DNA of 64,000 nt from Hydrogenophaga sp. Lineage in GTDB: Bacteria > Pseudomonadota > Gammaproteobacteria > Burkholderiales > Burkholderiaceae_C. The notes under the pieces were generated by a model. It made no database searches, was not told the origin of the DNA, and saw only the letters and a program-made list of their open reading frames with translations. Within the stretch, counting starts at the first letter, position 1; each line of letters begins with the position of its first letter. Location: positions 434,001-498,000 of the forward strand of contig NZ_JAUCZF010000001.1 in assembly GCF_030373245.1 (NCBI RefSeq), in the 5' to 3' direction. The translations under genes were made by a program, and so were the position numbers. Below, one piece after another: positions 37,626-46,160 of the stretch.

Positions 37626-38336
37626 TCAGGGCTTGGGTGCCACCAGCGCTTCGGCATCCACCACCCGGTACACGCGGCCGTGGTTGTCGAGCGCCTCAAG
37701 GCTACCCTCTCGAAGGAAGGCGTTGAGGGTGCGGCTCACGGTCTCCAGCTTGAGGTCGAGCATGGCGCCCATGTCTTCGCGCGAAAACAGCGTGCTGACC
37801 GAGGCGTCGTGGTCGGCTCGCATCTTCAGGATCAGTCCGGCCACCCGCTGGCGGGCGGTGCCGAAGTTGAGGTCGGCCAGCCAGTCGTCGGCCTCCTTGA
37901 GGCTGCGGTGCCAGCGCTCCAGCAGGCGCTGGTGCAGGCGCGGCGTCTCGCGGTTCAGGCGCTGGATCACTTGCAGCGGCAGGCGGCAGACCTTGATGCT
38001 GGTCAGGCCGATCGCGTCAGACTCGTAGGTGGGCGCCATCAGCGCTTCAAGCCCGATCACGTCGCCCGCGCGCAGCACACGCACGATGCGCTGGCGCCCG
38101 TCCAGGGTGTTGCGCACCAGCTTGACCACGCCCGCGCGCAGGGTGTAGAGCGAAGTCGCGGTCTCGCCCATGCGCACCAGCGCGTGGCCAGCCGGGTGCT
38201 CCAGGTCGTCAATGGGCGCGTGGATGAGCTTGAAGTCTTCTTCGTGCAGGTCGGCAAACAGCACCATGTCGCGGATGCCGCAGCTGCGGCAGTCGGCGGT
38301 GCCGCGCCAGGCGGATTCGGTTTTGACGGGGATCAT
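37626..38336 (-). CDS. Crp/Fnr-family regulator with a partial N-terminal Fe-S cysteine motif
   Basis: 236 residues from the ATG at 38336. The N-terminus holds DCRSCGIRDMVLFADL, a CxxC where FNR has its C-x2-C-x5-C cluster; the third Cys of that series is absent, though a Cys occurs later in IKVCRLPLQVI near 120, roughly where FNR has its fourth ligand. The effector domain (PAGHALVRMGETATSLYTLR) and C-terminal winged helix (REDMGAMLDLKLETVSRTLN) follow; the recognition helix E.VSR motif is FNR-like and fits a TTGA-type half-site. An oxygen or redox sensor is plausible, not proven. The FNR-type operator at 56.3 kb could be a target. Confidence 0.85.
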   Translation of the reverse strand: MIPVKTESAWRGTADCRSCGIRDMVLFADLHEEDFKLIHAPIDDLEHPAGHALVRMGETATSLYTLRAGVVKLVRNTLDGRQRIVRVLRAGDVIGLEALMAPTYESDAIGLTSIKVCRLPLQVIQRLNRETPRLHQRLLERWHRSLKEADDWLADLNFGTARQRVAGLILKMRADHDASVSTLFSREDMGAMLDLKLETVSRTLNAFLREGSLEALDNHGRVYRVVDAEALVAPKP

Positions 38337-38383
38337 GCGGTGGGTTGCATCGGGTCGGAAAGAACATCGCACTGTAGAGCAGC

Positions 38384-38499
38384 GACCCGCGCAACGGCGC
38401 AGCGTGGGGGCAATGAACGGGCCAGCCGCCGGGCCGCCCCAAGGCAGGCCCAGCCCCCTCGGGGGGCAGCGACCCGCGCAGCGGCGGAGCGTGGGGGCA
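38384..38499 (-). repeat. Long GC-rich repeat, copy 7 (after gspE-like gene)
   Basis: On the minus strand it starts at the stop codon of the ATPase gene: CCCCCACGCTCCGCCGCTGC, GCGGGTCGCTG, hairpin CCCCCCGAGGGGGC, GGGGCGGCCCGGCGG, then a second CCCCCACGCTGCGCCG block. The same compound arrangement recurs after lolC at 44.8 kb. Confidence 0.7.
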
Positions 38500-40314
38500 T
38501 CAACTGACCGGCGGCGTGGTTGCCAGCACCTCGTCCAGCGTGGTGAGGCCTTCTGCCACGCGGGCCGCGCCGGCCAGGCGCAGCGGGCGCATGCCGTCTT
38601 TCACCGCCTGCTTGCGCAGGGTTTCGACGCGTGGCTCGCGGTTGACCTGGTCTTTGAACTCTTCGGTGACCACCAGCAGCTCGTAAAGACCCATGCGACC
38701 GCGAAAGCCGGTCATGCGGCAGTCCACGCAGCCCACAGGCCGGTAGGGCTTGTATTTGCCGCTGACTTGCCACGGCTTGACCAATTCGGCCAGTGCCTCG
38801 CGCGAGGCCTTGGTCTGGGCCTCGTCCTCGCGCGTGCGGCAGGCCGGGCACAGGGTGCGCACCAGGCGCTGTGCCAGCACGCCGAGCACCGTTGCGTTGA
38901 TGAGGTAAGGCGGTATGCCCAGCTCCATCAGCCGCATGATGGCGCTGGGAGCGTCGTTGGTGTGCAGCGTGGTGAACACCAGATGGCCGGTGAGCGCAGC
39001 CTGAACGGCCATCTCGGCGGTGGGCAGGTCGCGCACTTCGCCCACCATGATGATGTCCGGGTCTTGCCGCATGAGAGCGCGCAACCCCTGGGCGAAATCG
39101 AGGTCCAGATGGGCTTGCACCTGGGTCTGGTTGAACGCAGGCTCGATCATCTCGATCGGGTCTTCCACCGTGCTCACGTTCACCTCTTCGGTGGCCAGGC
39201 GCTTCAAGGTGGCGTAGAGCGTGGTGGTTTTGCCCGAGCCGGTGGGCCCGGTCACCAGCACGATGCCATGCGGCCGCTTGGTCAGACCTTCCCAGCGCTG
39301 CGCGTCGTGCGGCGCAAATCCCAGCGCGCTCAGATCCTTCACCGTCGAGTCAGGGTCGAAGATGCGCATCACCAGCTTTTCACCAAACGCGGTGGGCAGG
39401 GTGGACAGGCGCATTTCCACCTCATCGCCCTTGACCGCGCCGACGCCGGGGCGCAAGGTCTTGATGCGCCCGTCCTGTGGGCGGCGGCGCTCGACCACGT
39501 CCATGCGGCCCAGCAGCTTGATGCGCGCCGTCATGGCGTTCATGACGCCGATGGGCATCTGGTACACCGGGTGCAACACGCCGTCGATGCGAAAGCGGAT
39601 CACGCCCTGCTCGCGCCGCGGCTCCAGGTGGATATCGCTGGCGCGCTGGTCAAACGCGTACTGCCACAGCCAGTCCACCACCTGCACCACGCTCTGGTCG
39701 TTGGCGTCGAGCTGCTTGTTGGCCTTGCCCAGCTCCACCAGCTGCTCGAAGCTGCCAAAGCCGGCCTGGCCGCCGCTCTTGTTGGCCGCGCGCACCGACT
39801 TGGCGAGCGCAAAAAATTCGGCGGTGTAGCGGGTGATCTCCAGCGGACTGGCCAGCATCAGGCGCACGGTCTTGCGGGTCTGGCGCTCCACCTCGGGCAC
39901 CCAGTCGCGGATGAACGGCTCGGCCGTGGCCACCACCACCTCGGTCGGACTCACCTGCACCGGCAGCACCTTGTGGCGCTCGGCATAGGCGGCGCTCATC
40001 ACGTCGGCCACCTTGCCGACGTCTACCTTGAGCGGGTCGATGCGCAGATAGCTCAGCCCCGCGCGCTCGGCCAGCCACTGGGTGAGCGATTCGACGTCGA
40101 GCACACGACCATCCGCCGCGCGTGCCATGGCCACCACGGCCAGGCGCTGCAGCGGGTGCTGGGCGCTGTGGGCGGACGAACAGCGCGCGATGGTGCGGCG
40201 CGCTTCGTCGGCCGAGATCACCTGATCGGTGCGCAGCCAGTCGACCAGCATGCGCCAGTCCAGCGGACCCGGGGGGACTTCGGCGGCGGCTTGGGCAGAG
40301 GCTTGGGTTTTCAT
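38500..40314 (-). CDS. GspE/PulE/PilB-family secretion or pilus ATPase (orphan)
   Basis: Hexameric traffic ATPase, 604 residues from ATG 40314. N-terminal GspE_N-like domains cover about 1-200; the motor has RASDIHLEPRREQGVIRFRI (near 235), Walker A GPTGSGKTT near 356-364, the Asp box STVEDPIE, Walker B DPDIIMVGEVRD and the His box LHTNDAPSA. A zinc finger CPACRT ... CVDCRM lies near 488 and 528, as in GspE/PilB. No other type II secretion, type IV pilus or competence gene is near; it follows a spermidine synthase-like gene by seven bases. It probably works with a system encoded elsewhere. Confidence 0.9.
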   Translation of the reverse strand: MKTQASAQAAAEVPPGPLDWRMLVDWLRTDQVISADEARRTIARCSSAHSAQHPLQRLAVVAMARAADGRVLDVESLTQWLAERAGLSYLRIDPLKVDVGKVADVMSAAYAERHKVLPVQVSPTEVVVATAEPFIRDWVPEVERQTRKTVRLMLASPLEITRYTAEFFALAKSVRAANKSGGQAGFGSFEQLVELGKANKQLDANDQSVVQVVDWLWQYAFDQRASDIHLEPRREQGVIRFRIDGVLHPVYQMPIGVMNAMTARIKLLGRMDVVERRRPQDGRIKTLRPGVGAVKGDEVEMRLSTLPTAFGEKLVMRIFDPDSTVKDLSALGFAPHDAQRWEGLTKRPHGIVLVTGPTGSGKTTTLYATLKRLATEEVNVSTVEDPIEMIEPAFNQTQVQAHLDLDFAQGLRALMRQDPDIIMVGEVRDLPTAEMAVQAALTGHLVFTTLHTNDAPSAIMRLMELGIPPYLINATVLGVLAQRLVRTLCPACRTREDEAQTKASREALAELVKPWQVSGKYKPYRPVGCVDCRMTGFRGRMGLYELLVVTEEFKDQVNREPRVETLRKQAVKDGMRPLRLAGAARVAEGLTTLDEVLATTPPVS

Positions 40315-40321
40315 GCAGTCC

Positions 40322-41104
40322 TCAGGATACCGGTTTGAACAGCTTGAGCCACTTGACCGCCGGCAAACCCCAGCGCAACTGCACCGCCTCGGCGCGCGCC
40401 AGCAGCTGCATGCGAGTGGGGCGCTCGGGCGTGCGCTGCGCCAGCACGATGGTGTTGCCTTCGCGCGTGGGCTTGAAGGCCCAAAGCGCGTCTTCGCCAA
40501 ACGCGGTGGCCATGCTTTGCAGCGAACGCTCATAGCTGGCGTCGCGGCCAAAGAGGTTCACGGTCATCAGCCCATCGTCGCTCAGCACCGAGCGGCAGTC
40601 GACGTAGAAGTCAGGGCTATCGAGCACGGGCGCCGCCGCTTCGTGGTCATAGAGGTCAACCTGCAAGGCGTCGATGCGGCCCGTGTGCTCGGGCTTTCGA
40701 ACCTCCTCTGCCGCATCGGCCAGCACCACACGCAGGCGCGGGCCGTCGGCCGGCAACTTGAACCAGCCGCGGCAAGCGGCCAGCACCTGCGGGTTGATTT
40801 CCACCGCTGTGGTATCCATTCGGCAGGCCTTGAAACAAAACTTGGTGAGCGCCGCAGAGCCCAGCCCGAGCTGCATGGCGCGGCGCTTGGGCACCGAGTC
40901 GGGCTCGACAAACAGCAGCCAGGCCATCATGCGCTGAACATAGTCGAGTTCAATGACAAAGGGCGCGTCGATCAGCATCGAGCCCTGAATCCATTCGGTG
41001 CCGAGGTGGAGAAAGCGGACCTCGCCATCTTCTGAAAGGGTCACCTCGGGCAGGGTCTGCGGACCGCTGCGCCGCCGAGCTGCCGCGTTGGCGCCAGCCT
41101 TCAC
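40322..41104 (-). CDS. Spermidine synthase-like methyltransferase-fold protein
   Basis: 260 residues. Rossmann-type SAM-binding fold: AMQLGLGSAALTKFCFKAC (GxGxx loop near 78), TTAVEINPQVLAACRGWF with the acidic residue after strand 2, and DALQVDLYDHEAAAP as the post-I loop. The aminopropyltransferase gatekeeper sequence and the usual DDG/polyamine acidic residues are not obvious, so true polyamine synthesis is doubtful. It is seven bases upstream of the GspE-like ATPase gene and translationally adjacent, which is an unusual pairing. Confidence 0.75.
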   Translation of the reverse strand: MKAGANAAARRRSGPQTLPEVTLSEDGEVRFLHLGTEWIQGSMLIDAPFVIELDYVQRMMAWLLFVEPDSVPKRRAMQLGLGSAALTKFCFKACRMDTTAVEINPQVLAACRGWFKLPADGPRLRVVLADAAEEVRKPEHTGRIDALQVDLYDHEAAAPVLDSPDFYVDCRSVLSDDGLMTVNLFGRDASYERSLQSMATAFGEDALWAFKPTREGNTIVLAQRTPERPTRMQLLARAEAVQLRWGLPAVKWLKLFKPVS

Positions 41105-41248
41105 GCTGCCGCCTGTCTATGGCATGAATGCAACATTCGCGGGTACAACCCCACGATTGACGCATCGCATCGTAGAGCAGCTGAGCGAGCGCATCCGATA
41201 GCAGCAGACAGAGACATAGAGTTGAACGTCACCATGAAAGGCTGAATT

Positions 41249-42058
41249 ATGAACACCGAAGTGATCTTGAACTTTCTGACCACCCAGGGCGCCGACTTCG
41301 CGCTCAAGATCGTAGGGGCCATCGTCGCCTGGATCATCGGCCGCTGGCTCATCGGGCTGGCGACAAGGCTGATGGGCAAGGCCCTGGAGCGCGCCAACAA
41401 GCTGGATGCCACGCTGATCACCTACCTCAAGTCCATCGTCTCGGTGGGCCTGACGGTGGTCCTCATCCTGTCCATTCTGGGCATCTTCGGTGTCCAGACG
41501 ACCTCCTTCGCAGCTTTGCTGGCTGGCGCAGGCCTGGCCATCGGCGCGGCCTGGAGCGGCATGCTCGGCAACTTTGCCGCCGGCCTGTTCCTGCAGGTGT
41601 TGCGCCCTTACAAAGTGGGAGACTTCATCAACGCCGGTGGCACACTGGGCACGGTCAAGGAACTTGGCCTGTTCGCCACCACTGTGCTCACGCCCGACAA
41701 CGTGCTGACCGTGGTGGGCAACAACAAGGTGTTTGGCGACAACATCCAGAACTTCAGTGCCGAGCCCTTCCGGCGCGTGGACTGTGTGGCCAAGGTCGCC
41801 AACAGCGTGGATGTGCAAGACGCCATGGCGCGCCTGCGCCCGGCGATCGCTGCCATCCCCAACGTGCGCACCGACCCAGCCCCCGACATCGAAATCCTGG
41901 AGTTCACGCCCGAAGGCCCCAAGCTCTGCGTGCGGCCTTACACCCACACAGACCACTACTGGCAGGTCTACTTCGACACCCACAAAGCCATCGTCAACAC
42001 CTTTGGTGCGGCCGGCTACCCTGTGCCAGAGACGCCAGTGGCACACCGGACGGTGTAA
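41249..42058 (+). CDS. mscS: Small-conductance mechanosensitive channel, MscS family
   Basis: 269 residues, close to the 286 of E. coli MscS. Three hydrophobic segments, the third being the pore helix with FAALLAGAGLAIGAAWSGML (Gly/Ala-packed), then the beta domain AAGLFLQVLRPYKVGDFINA. The C-terminal vestibule ends at about residue 260. Opens under hypo-osmotic stress in the inner membrane. Single gene divergent from the spermidine synthase-like gene. Confidence 0.93.
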   Translation: MNTEVILNFLTTQGADFALKIVGAIVAWIIGRWLIGLATRLMGKALERANKLDATLITYLKSIVSVGLTVVLILSILGIFGVQTTSFAALLAGAGLAIGAAWSGMLGNFAAGLFLQVLRPYKVGDFINAGGTLGTVKELGLFATTVLTPDNVLTVVGNNKVFGDNIQNFSAEPFRRVDCVAKVANSVDVQDAMARLRPAIAAIPNVRTDPAPDIEILEFTPEGPKLCVRPYTHTDHYWQVYFDTHKAIVNTFGAAGYPVPETPVAHRTV

Positions 42059-42118
42059 CCCCCACCGCGCCGCGCTTCGCACGTCACCCTCACGGGTGGC
42101 GGCGCTGGCGGCCTGGGT
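42059..42118 (+). repeat. Stop-codon-proximal GC-rich repeat, copy 8 (after mscS)
   Basis: C-run, CGCGCCGCGCTTCGC, CACCCTCACGGGTGG, CGGCGCTGGCGGCCTGG, after which similarity to other copies stops. The convergent glycosylase gene ends within it, so its last nine or ten codons are repeat sequence. Confidence 0.55.
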
Positions 42119-42659
42119 CATCTGCAGTTCCTGCTCTTACTGCCATTACTGCTGCTTCTGGTGCCCCTGCAACGCCTGCGGCTTCGAGCACCGTTCGCCA
42201 AGCGTGAAGCTTTCGCTCTAAAGACCAGCTCGCGTTGGCGGGGCTGGTCGAGGGTAGTTTGTGAACGGGAAGACCCAGCGCCTGCGTGTGGCGCGCGTGC
42301 CTGAAGCTCTCGCCGCCGTTGTGCGCGATGGCCTGCAGCAGCGGGCATTCGCGCAGCACACGCGCGAAGTCGTTGAGTTCGGCGCGGCGAATGGCGGTGT
42401 CCAGGCTGCCCTCGCGCTCGCAGGCCCGGTACACATCCCAGATGCCCAGCCCGTGTGCCTGCGCAGCTTCGATGCGCTGCGCATAGGGCAAGGCCATCAG
42501 GTCCTGCGACCAGAGCGCACCCAGGATCTTCCAGAACGCATTTTGCGGATGCCCGTAGTACTGCTGCGCGCGCAGCGACGCCACACCCGGGAAACTGCCG
42601 AGCACCAGCAGGCGCGTGTTTGCGTCCAGCACCGGAGGCAAACCGAACAGTCGCGTCAT
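42090..42659 (-). CDS. DNA-deoxyinosine glycosylase (uracil-DNA glycosylase superfamily)
   Basis: Base-excision repair enzyme, 189 residues. The superfamily motif is LLVLGSFPGVASLRAQQYYG near 17-36, with PQNAFWKILG following and the second motif LPSTSPANASW near 135. These match the family-6-like (MUG/HDG) bacterial enzymes acting on deoxyinosine. Relatives usually end soon after the segment LHAWRTVLEAAG; the last 25-30 residues here are extra and the final ones are encoded by a repeat copy. It starts one base after the tatD stop. Confidence 0.85.
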   Translation of the reverse strand: MTRLFGLPPVLDANTRLLVLGSFPGVASLRAQQYYGHPQNAFWKILGALWSQDLMALPYAQRIEAAQAHGLGIWDVYRACEREGSLDTAIRRAELNDFARVLRECPLLQAIAHNGGESFRHARHTQALGLPVHKLPSTSPANASWSLERKLHAWRTVLEAAGVAGAPEAAVMAVRAGTADDPGRQRRHP

Positions 42660-42660
42660 C

Positions 42661-43509
42661 TCAGCCCGCCTGGGCCAGCAAGGCCGTCAGACGCGGCAAG
42701 GCCGCGCAGGCGTTGGCGCGGGTGGCTCGCGCCAGCTCATGCGGGTCCATGCCGCGCAGACCCGCCACCACTTCAGCGATGCGCGGCAACTCGGCCGGCG
42801 TGTTGAGCCCTTGCGCCCGACCTGCCGCGCGCTCGGCGGCGGTGGCGTACAGCCACTGCGGCGGGATGTCGGGCGCGTCGGTTTCCAGCACCAGCGCCGA
42901 CAGCGACAGATCCACCGCCATTTGACGCAGCTTCAAGGCGGGCTCGAAGGTCACTGCACCGCCAAATCCCAGCTTGAAACCGAGGTCAATGAAGGCCTGC
43001 GCCTGCTGGGCGCTGCCGTTGAAGGCGTGCGCGATGCCACTCCCGGTAGGCAGCTCGCGAATGTGCTTAAGCAGCACATCGGCACTGCGGCGCACGTGCA
43101 GGATCACCGGCAGCCGGTGCTTGCGCGCCAGGCGCAACTGCTCGCGGTAGAAAAACGTCTGGCGCTCGCGCATCGCAGGTTCGCACAACGTTGGCACAAA
43201 GAAGTCCAGCCCAATCTCGCCCACCGCCACCAGGCGCGGATCGTCGCGGTGTTCGCTGAGCGCGGAGTCGAGCGCCAGCAGATCGTCTTCTTTCGCCTGC
43301 GGCACGAACAAAGGGTGAATACCCAGCGCGTAGGCATCACCCAGGCGGTGCGCCAGGCGACGCACAACATCGAAGTTGGCGCGTGCTACCGCAGGGATCA
43401 CGCACAGCTCCACCCCCAGGCTGGTAGCGCGCTCACGGGCCTGTACGGCCAGCGTTTGATCGGGGCCGAACTCGGGCGCGTCAAGGTGACAATGGGTATC
43501 GATCCACAT
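42661..43509 (-). CDS. TatD-family metal-dependent hydrolase/DNase
   Basis: TIM-barrel amidohydrolase-fold protein, 282 residues from ATG 43509. Metal ligands are in DTHCHLD (residues 4-10), EIGLDF, HVRRS, AHAFNGS and ETDAPDIPP, all intact. Closer to the YjjV branch than TatD proper. Stop is directly next to the DNA glycosylase start; the two likely form a DNA-maintenance unit. Confidence 0.92.
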   Translation of the reverse strand: MWIDTHCHLDAPEFGPDQTLAVQARERATSLGVELCVIPAVARANFDVVRRLAHRLGDAYALGIHPLFVPQAKEDDLLALDSALSEHRDDPRLVAVGEIGLDFFVPTLCEPAMRERQTFFYREQLRLARKHRLPVILHVRRSADVLLKHIRELPTGSGIAHAFNGSAQQAQAFIDLGFKLGFGGAVTFEPALKLRQMAVDLSLSALVLETDAPDIPPQWLYATAAERAAGRAQGLNTPAELPRIAEVVAGLRGMDPHELARATRANACAALPRLTALLAQAG

Positions 43510-43582
43510 CCTCCCCATTGTGCCCAGGGGTGGTGTGCTCGCGCTGCATGTCATCTCCCAACCCTGCTTCAGGAAGCGTTTC

Positions 43583-44029
43583 ATGACCCTCGCAAACCCA
43601 TGGCCGTTGTCTCGACGCCGCCAGGCGCTGCTTTGCCTGGCCCTACCGCTGCTGGGTCTGGCCAGCTGTGCCATGCCCAGAATTCCCACTGCCGAGGCGC
43701 TTTGGGGAACCGAATGGCGCCTGGAGATGCTGGGAGGTGAGCCGGTGTTGGCCACGGCACCGGCCACGCTGGCGTTTCCCGAGGCGGGGCGCGTGGCCGG
43801 CCTTGGCACCTGCAACCGGTTCTTTGGCGCGGTCAGCCTCTCGGGTGAGCGCGTGCGCTTCGACCAGCTGGGCGCAACCCGGATGGCCTGCCAGCCCGAC
43901 GCCATGGAACAGGAAAGCCGCTACCTCGCCGCGCTCCTGCAGGCGCAGCGCATGCAGCGTCAGGGCGACACCCTGACGCTGCATCTGGCGGGCGGCGAGC
44001 CACCGTTGCGGTTCGTGCGCGTGAAGTGA
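43583..44029 (+). CDS. META-domain lipoprotein (HslJ-like)
   Basis: 148 residues from ATG 43583 with AGGAAG upstream. Lipobox LGLASCAMP gives an acylated Cys near residue 29. The META domain follows: LWGTEWRLEMLGGEPV, GLGTCNRFFGAVSLSGERVR, ATRMACQPDAMEQESRYLAA. HslJ-type proteins are linked to heat-shock or novobiocin resistance in E. coli. Divergent from tatD; converges on lolD. Confidence 0.88.
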   Translation: MTLANPWPLSRRRQALLCLALPLLGLASCAMPRIPTAEALWGTEWRLEMLGGEPVLATAPATLAFPEAGRVAGLGTCNRFFGAVSLSGERVRFDQLGATRMACQPDAMEQESRYLAALLQAQRMQRQGDTLTLHLAGGEPPLRFVRVK

Positions 44030-44056
44030 GCGCAGCGGCGCAAGCTGCAGAGCGGC

Positions 44057-44737
44057 TCAGCCTGCGCTCAGTACGCCCGCTGTCAGGCGCAAGACACGGC
44101 TGCAGCGCGCAGCCAGTGATTCGTCGTGCGTGACGACGATGAACGCCGTGCCCTGGTCGCGGGCCAGTTCCAGCATGAGCGCGAACACGCCGTCGGCGGT
44201 GCTGCGGTCCAGGTTGCCGGTGGGCTCGTCGGCCAGCACGCAGGCGGGCTTCGTGACCAGGGCGCGCGCGATCGCCACGCGCTGGCGCTCGCCACCCGAG
44301 AGCTCGGCGGGCCGGTGGTGCAGCCGTTCACCCAGACCCACGCGGGCCAGCACCTTGGCAGCCTGCTCGCTGGCCTGGGCACGCGGCTGGCGGCGGATCC
44401 ACAGCGGCATGGCCACGTTGTCGCGCGCGCTGAACTCGGGCAGCAGGTGGTGGAACTGGTAGACAAAACCGAGGTGCTGGTTGCGCAACACGCCCTGGCT
44501 CGACGCATTGAGACCGTCCAGCCGCTGGCCCATCAGGGTCACATGGCCACTGGTGGGGGCGTCCAGCCCACCCAGCAGGTGAAGCAAGGTGCTCTTGCCC
44601 GAGCCCGACGCGCCGACGATGGCCACGGTTTCGCCCGCGCGCACGATGAGGTCGACACCCTGCAAGACGGTCACATCCAGCCGGCCTTCGGTGAAGCGCT
44701 TGGTCAGGCCTTGGGCCTGGAGAACAACATCGGTCAT
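44057..44737 (-). CDS. lolD: Lipoprotein-releasing ABC transporter ATPase LolD
   Basis: 226 residues. Walker [10 protein letters not shown] near 40-48, signature [15 protein letters not shown] near 143 and Walker [12 protein letters not shown] near 164. Drives extraction of outer-membrane lipoproteins from the inner membrane with LolC; LolA (7.2 kb) receives them. The gene is separated from lolC by 120 bp that contain a repeat copy, instead of the usual overlap. Confidence 0.95.
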   Translation of the reverse strand: MTDVVLQAQGLTKRFTEGRLDVTVLQGVDLIVRAGETVAIVGASGSGKSTLLHLLGGLDAPTSGHVTLMGQRLDGLNASSQGVLRNQHLGFVYQFHHLLPEFSARDNVAMPLWIRRQPRAQASEQAAKVLARVGLGERLHHRPAELSGGERQRVAIARALVTKPACVLADEPTGNLDRSTADGVFALMLELARDQGTAFIVVTHDESLAARCSRVLRLTAGVLSAG

Positions 44738-44749
44738 ACGGATTTCGCA

Positions 44750-44857
44750 GTCGCGCAGCGGCGCAGCGTGGGGGTGAGGATTTCCCGCCGGGCCGCCCCA
44801 AGGGAAATCAGCCCCCTCGGGGGGCAGCGACCCGCGCAGCGGCGGAGCGTGGGGGCC
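44750..44857 (-). repeat. Long GC-rich repeat, copy 9 (between lolC and lolD)
   Basis: Minus strand, from the lolC stop: CCCCCACGCTCCGCCGCTGC, GCGGGTCGCTG, CCCCCCGAGGGGGC, GGGGCGGCCCGGCGGG and a second CCCCCACGCTGCGCCG block. Very similar to copy 7. The inner CCCCCTCGGGGGG can form a strong stem. Confidence 0.7.
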
Positions 44858-46114
44858 TCATTCATATCTCAACGCTTCGGCTGGGTTCACGCGACTCGCG
44901 CGCCAGCTCGGGTAAATCGTGGCCACGAACGACAGCACCAGGGAAATGATGGCCACCGGCAGGATGTCGGTGCGCTGGGGATCGCTGGGCATGCGGCTGA
45001 TGAGATAGACATCCTGCGGCAGGAAGCTTGCTCCGAGCATCCGCTCCAGCGCTGGCACCAGGGTATCGATATTGAAGGCCACGCCCAGGCCGAGCAGCAG
45101 GCCCAGCCCGGTGCCGATCACGCCCACCATCGCGCCCTGCACCATGAACACACCCATGATGCTGCGCGGGCTGGCGCCCAGGGTGCGCAGGATGGCGATG
45201 TCGGCGCGCTTGTCGGTGACCGTCATGACCAGCGTGGACACCAGGTTGAACGCGGCCACCGCCACGATCAGCGTGAGGATGATGAACATCATGCGTTTTT
45301 CGAGCTGCACGGCGGCGAACCAGGTGCGGTTCTGGCGCGTCCAGTCGCGCACCAGCAGACCGGGGTCGAGGTCGGCGGCGATCGAGATCGCGACCTCGCG
45401 CGCGGCGTGCAAATCCTTGATCTTGATGCGCACGCCGGTCGGCCCTTCCACCCGGAAGATGCGCGCGGCGTCGTCCTGGTGCAGCAGCGCCAGCGCCGAG
45501 TCGTATTCGAAGTGACCGGAGTCGAAGGTGCCCACCACCGTCATGCTGCGGATGCGCGGCACCACGCCAGCCGGTGTGACCTGGCCGCTGGGCGCGATCA
45601 GCGTCACCGTGTCGCCCGGGATGACGCCCAGGCTGCGCGCCAGTTCGCCGCCAAGGATGATGTTGAATGCGCCGGGCGCCAGCTGGGGCAGCAGCGTGGG
45701 CGCCATCTCGCGCACCAGGTCGGTCACGCGCGGCTCCAGTGCGGGGTCGATACCGCGCACCAGCGCGCCCTTCATATCTTCCCCGCGCGCAATCAGCGCC
45801 TGCGCGCCGACGAAGGGCGCGGCGCCCAGCACCTCGGGATGGCGCTCGATGGTGGCCAGCGTCGTCGCCAGGTTGGGAATGGCCTGCCCGCCCGGTTCAA
45901 ACACTTCGATGTGCGAGAGCACGCCCAGCATGCGGTCGCGGACCTCCTTCTGGAAGCCGTTCATCACCGAGAGCACGATGATGAGCGCCGCCACGCCCAG
46001 CGCAATGCCCAGCATGGACACGCCCGAGATGAAGGAGATGAAGCCGTTGCGCCGGGTGGCGCGGCCGGCGCGGGTGTAGCGCCAGCCGAGAATGAGTTCG
46101 TAGGGAGTTTGCAT
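44858..46114 (-). CDS. lolC: Lipoprotein-releasing ABC transporter permease LolC/LolE
   Basis: 418 residues from ATG 46114 (starting MQTPYELILGWRYTRAG, the usual N-terminus; an upstream Met at 46162 is less likely). Four transmembrane helices: one near 25-50 with FISGVSMLGIALGVAALIIV, and three in the C-terminal MacB/FtsX domain (MFIILTLIVAVAAFNLVSTL onward). The large periplasmic loop lies between. A single LolC/E gene suggests a homodimeric LolCD-type complex (LolF-like), common outside enterics. Confidence 0.93.
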   Translation of the reverse strand: MQTPYELILGWRYTRAGRATRRNGFISFISGVSMLGIALGVAALIIVLSVMNGFQKEVRDRMLGVLSHIEVFEPGGQAIPNLATTLATIERHPEVLGAAPFVGAQALIARGEDMKGALVRGIDPALEPRVTDLVREMAPTLLPQLAPGAFNIILGGELARSLGVIPGDTVTLIAPSGQVTPAGVVPRIRSMTVVGTFDSGHFEYDSALALLHQDDAARIFRVEGPTGVRIKIKDLHAAREVAISIAADLDPGLLVRDWTRQNRTWFAAVQLEKRMMFIILTLIVAVAAFNLVSTLVMTVTDKRADIAILRTLGASPRSIMGVFMVQGAMVGVIGTGLGLLLGLGVAFNIDTLVPALERMLGASFLPQDVYLISRMPSDPQRTDILPVAIISLVLSFVATIYPSWRASRVNPAEALRYE

Positions 46115-46160
46115 AAATGGGGTTGAGCCAAGAGATTGTGGCATCCCCGACAATCGCGTC

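Noticed and set aside
42119..42235. CTG/CTT-rich sequence in the glycosylase C-terminal coding region considered as a tRNA or small RNA
   Set aside because: No cloverleaf or stable stem could be drawn; it is within the coding frame.
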